A DNA stretch of 56,700 nucleotides. It comes from an uncultured Roseburia sp. GTDB taxonomy: Bacteria; Bacillota; Clostridia; Lachnospirales; Lachnospiraceae. The notes under the pieces were generated by a model. The model was given only the letters and a program-made list of their open reading frames with translations. It ran no database searches and was not told where the DNA came from. The stretch covers positions 1-56,700 of the forward strand of contig CAKQXQ010000014.1 of the NCBI GenBank assembly GCA_934292805.1, in the 5' to 3' direction. The position numbers and the translations under genes are program-made. This document shows positions 34,359 to 41,277 of the stretch, piece by piece (the stretch's first letter is position 1; each line of letters opens with the position of its first letter).

Positions 34359-34387
34359 AAACTAACACACTTTTTTTACATTTGCAA
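34359..34387 (-). promoter_or_regulatory. Possible queT promoter
   Basis: Minus-strand TTGCAA (34382-34387), a 17-bp spacer and TAGTTT (34359-34364), about 35 bp upstream of the riboswitch stem. The -10 is poor. The -35 sits on the left edge of the large inverted repeat. Confidence 0.35.
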
Positions 34388-34917
34388 GCATTTCTTTTCA
34401 TCTCACAAGATTTCATCCTGAGAGTTCCCTGAATCTGTCGGTACACGAGATGCCATATTTCAATAATCTACAAATACAGTCAGACAGCCATCCAGACCCA
34501 TTTTCTCCGGGCAGGTACATACTTGTTTGTTAAAATACTCGAATTATGGGATTTATCGTGTATGGATTTTTATTTTTTGCGATTATTACCATTCGCTCAG
34601 AAATGGACAATCCGGCCTTTTGTGTACGTTTGTAACAAACGCTTCGCGAGTACATCGTGCAGGCGTTTGCAGCAAACGTACACAAAAGGCCGGATTGTTC
34701 ATTTTGGAGCGGACGGTAATTCTGAAATAAAAATCCACACACGACAAATCCACACAATTCTCGCGAATTTTAACAAACAAGTGTGTACCTGCCTGGAGAA
34801 ACTGAGCCTGAATGGCTGCCTGACTGTATTTGTAGATTATTGAAAAATGGCATCTCGTGTACTGACAGCTTCCAGATATTCTCAGAATGAAATTTTGTGA
34901 GATTATAAGATATTCTT
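34386..34917. repeat. 532-bp near-palindromic foldback element
   Basis: The whole interval between the queT promoter region and the dapF stop codon is one long inverted repeat centred near 34651. Each arm is about 250 bp and the arms match at roughly 80-85% by eye. Paired landmarks are ATCTCACAAGATTTCAT (34400-) with ATGAAATTTTGTGAGAT (-34903), the TACACGAGATGCCAT region (34442-) with ATGGCATCTCGTGTA (-34861), and CCGGCCTTTTGTGTACGTTTG (34612-, inner arm) with its complement at 34671-34692. No known transposase is encoded; similar short frames occur on both arms only because of the symmetry. The right end stops one base short of dapF. Confidence 0.88.
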
Positions 34918-34918
34918 C

Positions 34919-35758
34919 TTAGGTGAAAAAATGTTCTGCCAGTGTGATGCTGCCGATGTATGTGACCGGTCCGGTCATAAAAATGCGGTCATTTTCATCG
35001 AATTCAATTTGCAGATTTCCTCCGTGCATATGAACTGTAACCTTATCTCCCACAAGTCCGAGTCTGTGAGAAGCCGCAGCTGCAGCACACGCTCCGGTTC
35101 CTGATGCGTATGTATATCCTGCACCGCGTTCATATATCTCGATCTGGATATTTTCCCGGTCTATCACATGGCAGAGCTGCATGTTGATCCTTTCCGGAAA
35201 GTAGCTGGCATTTTCTACATATGGTCCCAATTTTAATGCGGCTTTTCTGCTCACTTCTTCCATCTGGATCACACAATTCGGATTTCCCACTGACACACAT
35301 GTAATGTTGTAAAAATTGTCGCAAAAGAATACGGATTCATTCAAAATCTCCTCTTCAAGACCAACCACTGGTATCTCTTTGGCCGGAAATCTTGCATATC
35401 CCATATCCACTCTCATAGAATTCCCCTGCTCATCCAGAAATTCCACATGAACAGCTCCGGCCTTTGTTACAAGTGTAAACTCGTTCTCCGTAACATATCC
35501 GGTATCTTTCAGGTACTTTGAAAAAATACGGATCCCATTGCCACTGCGTTCTGCCTCACTCCCATCCGGATTATAAATCCGCACTCCGATCTGTTCCTCC
35601 TGCCAAAATGGTCCATATAAGATTCCGTCTGCTCCAACTCCGACATTTCTTCTGCAAAGCTGCATAATCTCTCTTGTCTGCAGCAACTGGCTATTCTGAT
35701 TCGGATCATATACCAGATAATCATTCCCAAGTCCATGATACTTTCTCAGTGTGATCAA
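34919..35758 (-). CDS. dapF: Diaminopimelate epimerase homologue lacking both catalytic cysteines
   Basis: The 279-residue protein has the full DapF fold: KYHGLGNDYLV at 6-16, NPDGSEAERSGNGIR at 63-77, VGNPNCVI near 157 and ERGAGYTYASGTGAC at 210-224. In genuine DapF both active-site residues are Cys (CGNG and CGTG/CGSG). Here both are Ser, at residues 72 and 219. The first needs one base change from Cys, the second needs two, so a single sequencing error does not explain it. The rest of the pocket looks intact, so it may act on another substrate, work poorly, or be a non-epimerase relative. It stands between a nuclease gene and the palindrome. Confidence 0.8.
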   Translation of the reverse strand: MITLRKYHGLGNDYLVYDPNQNSQLLQTREIMQLCRRNVGVGADGILYGPFWQEEQIGVRIYNPDGSEAERSGNGIRIFSKYLKDTGYVTENEFTLVTKAGAVHVEFLDEQGNSMRVDMGYARFPAKEIPVVGLEEEILNESVFFCDNFYNITCVSVGNPNCVIQMEEVSRKAALKLGPYVENASYFPERINMQLCHVIDRENIQIEIYERGAGYTYASGTGACAAAAASHRLGLVGDKVTVHMHGGNLQIEFDENDRIFMTGPVTYIGSITLAEHFFT

Positions 35759-35842
35759 TTCTGCCGCTCCGTTTTTCTTTTATCCTTATCTTATGCAGCG
35801 GATCCCCGGTTGTTCCCGATTATTGAAAAAACGCCGGTCATG

Positions 35843-36925
35843 TCATGGATTGCAATTTTTACACGGATCGTATCCGGAAGATATCAGTTCTTCCCTGTTT
35901 CCGGTAAATTCTGCATAGTTATCCTGTTTGATTGTTTTTACACTTTTGCATTCCGGTCTGTGGAACTTTCTGGTTCCGGTGTTAAGAATGTAAGTTGCCT
36001 CCTCGGTCTGTCCGGTATCCACATCGGAAGAGGTCCCATCATTTGCTGTATCGCTATCCTTTGTATTGTTTTCATCAGATGTGTTATCCGCTTCCCTGCT
36101 CTCCCCGGTTGCATAATCAATTACGACTCCCGGCTGGACATTATAGGCAAACACGCAAAAAAGGATTCCTTCTCCGTTGTCTTCTACTGATTTTCCTTCC
36201 ATCAGGACACCATCCGCCAGAAGGTTATCTCCGGTGAAAACAGGCGTCACGCGGTACATGACATGATTTTTTGTTTCTCTGACATAATCTCCTACCATAT
36301 TTTCAAACGGAAGCATGCCTTCAATATTAAGATAACGCGTTCCTGTAATCAGATTTTTCTCATTCGCATTCTCCGCTGTAAGCTGATATCCGATCAGATG
36401 ACAGCGGTTATACAGATACCTGCCATCTACAAAATCGTATTTGATGGTATGCCAGCCTGTTGGCTTCACAGATCCGACACTTCCCCTTTCCTCTGTCGGC
36501 ATCAGGTCTGTCCCAACACTTGCAACACACGTTGTACATCTTCCAAGCGAATCAAGAGCCCCGTATGATTCGTACGATGTCTCACTCATCTCCTCTTCAG
36601 TAAAAAAAGGAATATTATTATTTATAACTACATAAGCATCCCCGGTATATGCAGGAAGTCCTTCAGTTGCATTGTCTTCACTTTCTGTAATCTGCTGATC
36701 TGTTGCTGTATCGGCTGCACTTTCCGTACCTTTAGGATCTGTTACTGCATTGGCTGCACTTTCCGTACCTTTAGGATCTGTTACTGCATTGGCTGCGTTT
36801 TCTGTATCCCTGGAATCCGTTACCGGAACACTGCATCCCGAAATTCCGATCACAAGTACTGCTGCGATCAGTGACAAAAACCTGCTGATTTTTTTTCTTT
36901 CCAAAAATAATTTCTTCTGTCTCAT
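35843..36925 (-). CDS. Secreted DNA/RNA non-specific endonuclease lipoprotein
   Basis: The 360-residue precursor has a lipoprotein signal peptide with lipobox ISGC (Cys at about residue 31). A repetitive linker of three 13-residue units (AANAVTDPKGTES type) follows, and then a beta-beta-alpha-metal nuclease domain. The active-site segment is YNRCHLIGYQL near residue 172, followed by ENANEKNLITGTRYLN; it corresponds to the DRGHL/NRxHL motif of EndA-like nucleases. The last 50 residues contain a Cys motif (RPECKSVKTI...CKNC) that may bind zinc. It may degrade extracellular DNA for nutrition or DNA uptake. It has its own promoter. Confidence 0.85.
   Translation of the reverse strand: MRQKKLFLERKKISRFLSLIAAVLVIGISGCSVPVTDSRDTENAANAVTDPKGTESAANAVTDPKGTESAADTATDQQITESEDNATEGLPAYTGDAYVVINNNIPFFTEEEMSETSYESYGALDSLGRCTTCVASVGTDLMPTEERGSVGSVKPTGWHTIKYDFVDGRYLYNRCHLIGYQLTAENANEKNLITGTRYLNIEGMLPFENMVGDYVRETKNHVMYRVTPVFTGDNLLADGVLMEGKSVEDNGEGILFCVFAYNVQPGVVIDYATGESREADNTSDENNTKDSDTANDGTSSDVDTGQTEEATYILNTGTRKFHRPECKSVKTIKQDNYAEFTGNREELISSGYDPCKNCNP
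36713..36829. repeat. Three 39-bp tandem repeats in the nuclease linker
   Basis: Units start at 36713, 36752 and 36791. The first two are almost identical and the third has diverged. They encode the 13-residue linker repeat behind the lipobox, so copy number can change without a frameshift. Confidence 0.88.
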
Positions 36926-36959
36926 TTTCTCTGTCCTTTTCTTTTTGTTTTACTTTATG

Positions 36960-36988
36960 ATTGTATCATATTTTTGCAGACCAAACAA
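36960..36988 (-). promoter_or_regulatory. Promoter of the nuclease gene
   Basis: Minus-strand -35 TTGTTT (36983-36988), a 17-bp spacer and -10 TACAAT (36960-36965), about 35 bp upstream of the nuclease start. Confidence 0.6.
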
Positions 36989-37060
36989 ATGTTTGTGTGA
37001 ATATTTTTTCTGATTTATCACATCCTCATAATATCTTTTCAGAGGTTGTGGAGGAATATT

Positions 37061-37840
37061 ATGTCAGCATATAAGGTTGAAATCTGTGGGGTAAATACAT
37101 CAAGACTGCCTATATTAAAAGAAGAGGAAAAGGATGCCCTGTTCGCAAGAATTAAGCAGGGCGATGAAGAAGCAAGAGAAATTTATATCAAAGGAAATCT
37201 GCGTCTTGTATTAAGTGTGATAAGACGTTTTTCCGGTAATCATGAAAATGTAGACGACCTTTTTCAGATTGGGTGTATCGGTCTGATCAAATCCATAGAT
37301 AATTTTGATCCGACAATGGGCGTTAAATTTTCTACTTATGCTGTTCCTATGATCGTTGGTGAAATCCGGCGCTATCTGCGTGACAACAACAGCATCCGCG
37401 TCAGCCGCTCACTGAGAGATACTGCATACAAAGCAATCCATGCCAGAGAAATCCTGTCCCGGAAATCATTTAAAGAACCAACTCTTGATGAAATTGCAAA
37501 AGAAGCCGGCTTGACACAGGAAGAAATCCTTTATGCCCTGGATGCCATCCAAAGTCCGGTCAGTCTCTATGATCCGGTGTATACAGACGGCGGTGACACA
37601 CTATATGTTATGGATCAGATCAGTGACAAAAAAAACCGGGAAGAAAGCTGGGTTGAAAAACTTTCCCTCATTGATGCTATGAAGCATCTGACCGATCGTG
37701 AAAATTATATTATTAATCTGCGTTTTTTCGAAGGAAAGACACAAATGGAAGTGGCGGATGAAATCCACATCTCGCAGGCCCAGGTAAGCCGCCTGGAAAA
37801 ATCTGCGTTAAAGACCATCCGCCAATATCTGACACTATAA
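37061..37840 (+). CDS. sigG: RNA polymerase sporulation factor sigma-G
   Basis: The 259-residue sigma factor opens with MSAYKVEICGVNTSRLP, the SigG anti-sigma/gate region. Region 2 follows (DDLFQIGCIGLIKSIDNFDP near residues 68-87, STYAVPMIVGEIRRYLRDN near 95-113), then regions 3 and 4 with the helix-turn-helix MEVADEIHISQAQVSRLE. It directs late forespore transcription. The ATG at 37061 follows GGAGGAAT and is preferred over the in-frame TTG at 37046. It converges with the beta-CASP gene, with 2 bp between the stops. A sigma-F/G promoter could not be identified with confidence. Confidence 0.95.
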   Translation: MSAYKVEICGVNTSRLPILKEEEKDALFARIKQGDEEAREIYIKGNLRLVLSVIRRFSGNHENVDDLFQIGCIGLIKSIDNFDPTMGVKFSTYAVPMIVGEIRRYLRDNNSIRVSRSLRDTAYKAIHAREILSRKSFKEPTLDEIAKEAGLTQEEILYALDAIQSPVSLYDPVYTDGGDTLYVMDQISDKKNREESWVEKLSLIDAMKHLTDRENYIINLRFFEGKTQMEVADEIHISQAQVSRLEKSALKTIRQYLTL

Positions 37841-37842
37841 TA

Positions 37843-39444
37843 TTATCTTCTCCATTTTTCACAAAGTGCATTGATCTGATCTGCGAATCTTGCAAGCTCT
37901 TTGTTCGGCATTCCTTCACACTGGTTGATCACTTCAAGCAGCCGCTGTCCTGCCGCAAGGAGTCTTGCAAATACATTGCTGGATGCTTTTGAACCTGCTT
38001 TCTTCTTTTCGGCAAGTTCCCTGCTTCCATCCTTGATCTTTTCTCCGGTCAGCAGGTCGAATGTGTCTCCGCTGTACGGAGCATATGCTTCAAGTCCAAG
38101 CGTATCATGGATATGTGCTGCAAAATCTTCTGTCACCTTGTCATCGCCATGTACCACAAAAACCTTCTTCGGATGCGGTTCGAATGCTGCAACCCAATTC
38201 GTAAGTCCATCCCGGTCTGCATGTCCGCTGATTCCCGGCAGATTTTCAATCTTTGCGTGAACCTCAATTGTTTCTCCGAAGAGTTTTACTTCTTTGGCAC
38301 CGCCAAGTAGTGAATTTCCCAATGTTCCCGGAACCTGATATCCCACAAAAAGAATGGTAGAATCTTTTCTCCACAGATTATGCTTCAAATGATGCCTGAT
38401 CCTGCCCGCCTCACACATTCCGGAAGCAGAAATAATAACCTTTGATTTTTCGTTAAAATTTATCATTTTGGACTCATCACTTGTGATCGCCATTCTAAGT
38501 CCCGGAAAACTGATCGGATTTATTCCCTGTGTAACAAGCTGTAATGCTTCGTCATCAAAACAGTCCTGCACACTTTTATGAAATATGGAAGTAGCCTCTA
38601 CTGCCAGAGGACTGTCCACATATACCTCAAAAGGTTCAAATTCATCAAGAAGATGCTCTGTCTTGATCCTTCGGAGGAAATAAAGCATTTCCTGTGTTCT
38701 TCCTACAGAAAATGCCGGGATCACAAGATTGCCACCCCGTGTAAATGTATCCTTTAAAACTTTTGCAAGTTCCACTGCGTAATCAGGTGGTGTCCCATGC
38801 AGCCTGTCACCATAAGTAGATTCCATAACGACATAATCTGCTTCTTTTATATACTGTGGGTCACGGATCAACGGACGGTTTTTATTTCCGATGTCTCCCG
38901 AAAATACTATTTTGCATTCTTCTCCTTTTTCTGTGATCCACATTTCAATACTGGATGAACCAAGCAAATGCCCTGCATCAACAAAGCGCACCTTCAAGCC
39001 ATCACATATATTTATGATGCTGTTATATTCACACGGAACGAAATGTGTCAATACCCCCATCGCGTCATTCATATCATACATTGGAACAACTTCCGGTCTT
39101 CCGGCTCTTCTTGCTTTCCTGTTCTTCCATTCCGCCTCTGACATCTGGATATGTGCACTGTCTTTTAACATAATGCTACACAGTTGTGTTGTCGCAGTTG
39201 TCGCAAAAATCTGTCCGCGAAAACCATGATTATACAACAGTGGCAGCAATCCCGAATGATCGATATGTGCATGTGTAACAAACACATAATCGATCGCCGC
39301 TGCATTCACCGGTATTTCCTGATTCACATACAGATCCGGCCCCTGTTCCATACCGCAGTCCACCAGAATGTTCTTATCATCAAAACTTACAAAATGGCAG
39401 CTCCCTGTTACTTCATGTGCTGCACCAAGAAATTGTATCTGCAT
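37843..39444 (-). CDS. MBL-fold beta-CASP ribonuclease-like protein
   Basis: The 533-residue protein has a metallo-beta-lactamase core with THAHIDHSG (near residues 58-66), further metal ligands at DAGHLLGS and SGDIG, a beta-CASP insert, and the C-terminal SGHADRDGL motif. This matches the CPSF73/YSH1-like bacterial RNA-processing exonucleases. It should cut or trim RNA in the cytoplasm. The ATG at 39444 follows AAGGGGGG and gives the usual MQIQFLGAAHEVTGS start. A helical tail (KKKAGSKASSNVF onward) of about 65 residues follows the core. It has its own promoter inside the end of sigE. Confidence 0.88.
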   Translation of the reverse strand: MQIQFLGAAHEVTGSCHFVSFDDKNILVDCGMEQGPDLYVNQEIPVNAAAIDYVFVTHAHIDHSGLLPLLYNHGFRGQIFATTATTQLCSIMLKDSAHIQMSEAEWKNRKARRAGRPEVVPMYDMNDAMGVLTHFVPCEYNSIINICDGLKVRFVDAGHLLGSSSIEMWITEKGEECKIVFSGDIGNKNRPLIRDPQYIKEADYVVMESTYGDRLHGTPPDYAVELAKVLKDTFTRGGNLVIPAFSVGRTQEMLYFLRRIKTEHLLDEFEPFEVYVDSPLAVEATSIFHKSVQDCFDDEALQLVTQGINPISFPGLRMAITSDESKMINFNEKSKVIISASGMCEAGRIRHHLKHNLWRKDSTILFVGYQVPGTLGNSLLGGAKEVKLFGETIEVHAKIENLPGISGHADRDGLTNWVAAFEPHPKKVFVVHGDDKVTEDFAAHIHDTLGLEAYAPYSGDTFDLLTGEKIKDGSRELAEKKKAGSKASSNVFARLLAAGQRLLEVINQCEGMPNKELARFADQINALCEKWRR

Positions 39445-39534
39445 ACAGATCCCCCCTTTATCTCCTGTTTCTGCCTTCCCCTGAAGCAATTGAAATGTCT
39501 TGAAATTCATTCTATTTCATTGATTTATAATACA

Positions 39535-39563
39535 ATTATACTATTATCATTCGTATTGTACAA
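39535..39563 (-). promoter_or_regulatory. Promoter of the beta-CASP gene
   Basis: Minus-strand -35 TTGTAC (39558-39563), a 17-bp spacer and consensus -10 TATAAT (39535-39540). The -35 lies within the last codons of sigE. Confidence 0.65.
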
Positions 39564-40287
39564 TTTCTTTTTTCAATCGATTCATTATTTTTTTCTCCAG
39601 TCTGGAAATATAAGACTGCGAGATTCCAAGCATATCTGCAACTTCTTTTTGTGTCTTTTCTTCTCCGTCAACTGAATTCAACCCAAAACGAAGTTCTACG
39701 ATCATACGCTCCCTGCCGGACAACTTTCCGATCGCTGCCTTTAAGAGTTTTCTTTCCACATCGGTCTCCATATTTTTTCCGATCACATCTTCATCTGTGC
39801 CGAGAATATCGGATAAAAGCAGCTCATTTCCATCCCAGTCCACATTCAACGGTTCATCAATCGAAACTTCCAGTTTTGTCTTATTATTTCTTCGAAGATA
39901 CATAAGAATCTCATTTTCGATGCATCGTGAGGCATAAGTCGCTAGTTTAATATTTTTTTCCGGATTAAACGTATTAATCCCTTTGATCAGTCCGATCGTT
40001 CCTATTGAAATCAGATCTTCCACACCAACACCTGTATTGTCAAATTTTTTTGCGATATAAACAACAAGTCTTAAATTATGCTCGATCAGATTTTTCCGTG
40101 CATATTCCCTTGTATTCCCATTCAACATGCGGATACATATGGATTCTTCCTCACTCTCTAACGGTGGCGGCAATATTTCTGCACCCCCTATGTAATGCAC
40201 CTCATCTTCTCCTCTCACAAACAGGCTGCATATTCCAGACAAAAATCTTACTTTTTTATACTTTGGCATCACAAATTTTACTACCAT
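39547..40287 (-). CDS. sigE: Pro-sigma-E, mother-cell sporulation sigma factor
   Basis: The 246-residue protein has a basic/hydrophobic pro-sequence (about residues 1-35) that must be removed by SpoIIGA. Region 2 follows with EDLISIGTIGLIKGINTFNPEK and the -10 recognition helix, and region 4 with KEVADMLGISQSYISRLEKK. It directs early mother-cell genes, including spoIIIA. The ATG at 40287 is eight bases after AAGGAG; longer frames start inside spoIIGA without a ribosome site. It overlaps the end of spoIIGA by 32 bp, so the protease and its substrate are translated together. Confidence 0.95.
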   Translation of the reverse strand: MVVKFVMPKYKKVRFLSGICSLFVRGEDEVHYIGGAEILPPPLESEEESICIRMLNGNTREYARKNLIEHNLRLVVYIAKKFDNTGVGVEDLISIGTIGLIKGINTFNPEKNIKLATYASRCIENEILMYLRRNNKTKLEVSIDEPLNVDWDGNELLLSDILGTDEDVIGKNMETDVERKLLKAAIGKLSGRERMIVELRFGLNSVDGEEKTQKEVADMLGISQSYISRLEKKIMNRLKKEIVQYE

Positions 40288-41056
40288 TTTCCGCTCCTTC
40301 TCCATCTTCCCCCAGAAATGATGCATGGAGGATCAGATCATATTCTTTCTCTTCCAACAATCCGTCATTTGCAATTCCAACCTCCGCAGGTCTTATCTCA
40401 AACCGTTTCTTTTCGTATTCAAATTCCAGAGCATCAACAAATAAAACAGGCAGCAGGCCATTCGATACTCCGAGTGCCTTATATGGTATCAGACGTATCT
40501 CTTCTTTCCCAGACTCAAATATGTTTCCGGCCATTTTCTTTCCGAGAATGCACACCGGTCGTCCATTGAACGGATCACGAAGCCGGTTGCCTGTATCCAG
40601 GTATCCCATCATCTCATGCCGGCATCCCTTATAAATCAATCCAACAGGTGTCAGATAACTTACAAGCCGCCTTCTTTTTTCAAGATATTTTGTAAATAAC
40701 ACCAATCCGGTTCCGGATAATGCCGCCTGAAAAAAAAAGAACCGGTCAAGCCACCCTACAGACTGCTCAAACTCCATCATTCCTCCAAGAAGTAACATCA
40801 TAAAATAGGTAACTGCCCAGTTTTCCAGAAACTTTTTCTTTTTTTCTTTTCCAAAGCACAAAAAAATCACAACTGAATTCCAGATAAAATGAATCACCAG
40901 CATCCGCAAAATAGTATCTTTTATCTTCAACAGTAAAAGCAGGCTTCCTGCTGATGAAATCATTGCCGCACACAGAATTCGTCTGTTTTTTCTTCCTCTG
41001 TGCAAAAAATAATTTGTTACAGCAAGTGCCATATAATCCATCCACAGATTTTTCAA
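40256..41056 (-). CDS. spoIIGA: Sigma-E processing peptidase SpoIIGA
   Basis: The 266-residue protein has about five N-terminal membrane helices and a C-terminal aspartic protease domain with GYLDTGNRLRDP near residue 151, the DTGN catalytic motif. It cuts the pro-sequence of sigma-E at the septum. The start is unclear. The frame before the TTG at 41056 codes IIYADVFFL, a conserved SpoIIGA start, back to a stop at 41090-41092, yet holds no ATG, GTG or TTG. An ATG at 41091-41093 with a good ribosome site is in another frame. See the finding on this start. Confidence 0.88.
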   Translation of the reverse strand: MKNLWMDYMALAVTNYFLHRGRKNRRILCAAMISSAGSLLLLLKIKDTILRMLVIHFIWNSVVIFLCFGKEKKKKFLENWAVTYFMMLLLGGMMEFEQSVGWLDRFFFFQAALSGTGLVLFTKYLEKRRRLVSYLTPVGLIYKGCRHEMMGYLDTGNRLRDPFNGRPVCILGKKMAGNIFESGKEEIRLIPYKALGVSNGLLPVLFVDALEFEYEKKRFEIRPAEVGIANDGLLEEKEYDLILHASFLGEDGEGAENGSKICDAKV

Positions 41057-41119
41057 AAAGAAAACATCTGCATATATTATGTATATCCGTCATCACTCCC
41101 TCTCTCCTGTAATACTCTT

Positions 41120-41153
41120 ATTTTATTTTTTCAGAACCATTTTTTCTGTCGAA
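41120..41153 (-). promoter_or_regulatory. spoIIGA-sigE promoter with Spo0A box
   Basis: TGTCGAA (plus strand 41147-41153) is a perfect Spo0A box. Read on the minus strand it gives TCGACA, which can serve as -35. A 21-bp spacer leads to TAAAAT at 41120-41125. The Bacillus spoIIG promoter also has a 0A box at its -35 and an unusually long spacer of about 22 bp, so this is likely the same arrangement. Only one clear 0A box is seen. Confidence 0.6.
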
Positions 41154-41225
41154 GAGCGTCTCCTAATACATAAAAATGAATCTCGCAAAACGTTTTTTGT
41201 GTAATGGAAACAAAGTTTCCTATGA

Positions 41226-41256
41226 CATAAAAGACCCCGGAATCTTCCGGGGTCTT
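41226..41256 (-). terminator. Terminator of ftsZ
   Basis: AAGACCCCGGAA (41231-41242) pairs with TTCCGGGGTCTT (41245-41256), followed on the minus strand by TTTTA. It lies about 20 bp beyond the ftsZ stop. Confidence 0.88.
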
Positions 41257-41277
41257 ATCTATTCTATTCTGTTTTTA

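Noticed and set aside
34523..34843. Open frames on both strands inside the large inverted repeat, with similar translated words such as QSGLLCTF.
   Set aside because: They exist because the two arms are reverse complements. There is no ribosome site, no promoter and no recognisable family.
37016..37045. Sigma-G or sigma-F promoter for sigG (GAATA with CATAATA).
   Set aside because: The spacing between the two elements is about 23 bp, longer than the usual 15-17 bp, so it is not claimed.
41160..41225. Stretch resembling pieces of the 212-bp foldback (CAAAA, GTTTC and TTTTTGTG words).
   Set aside because: The similarity is a few short words and is not aligned over a useful length, so it is not called as a second copy.
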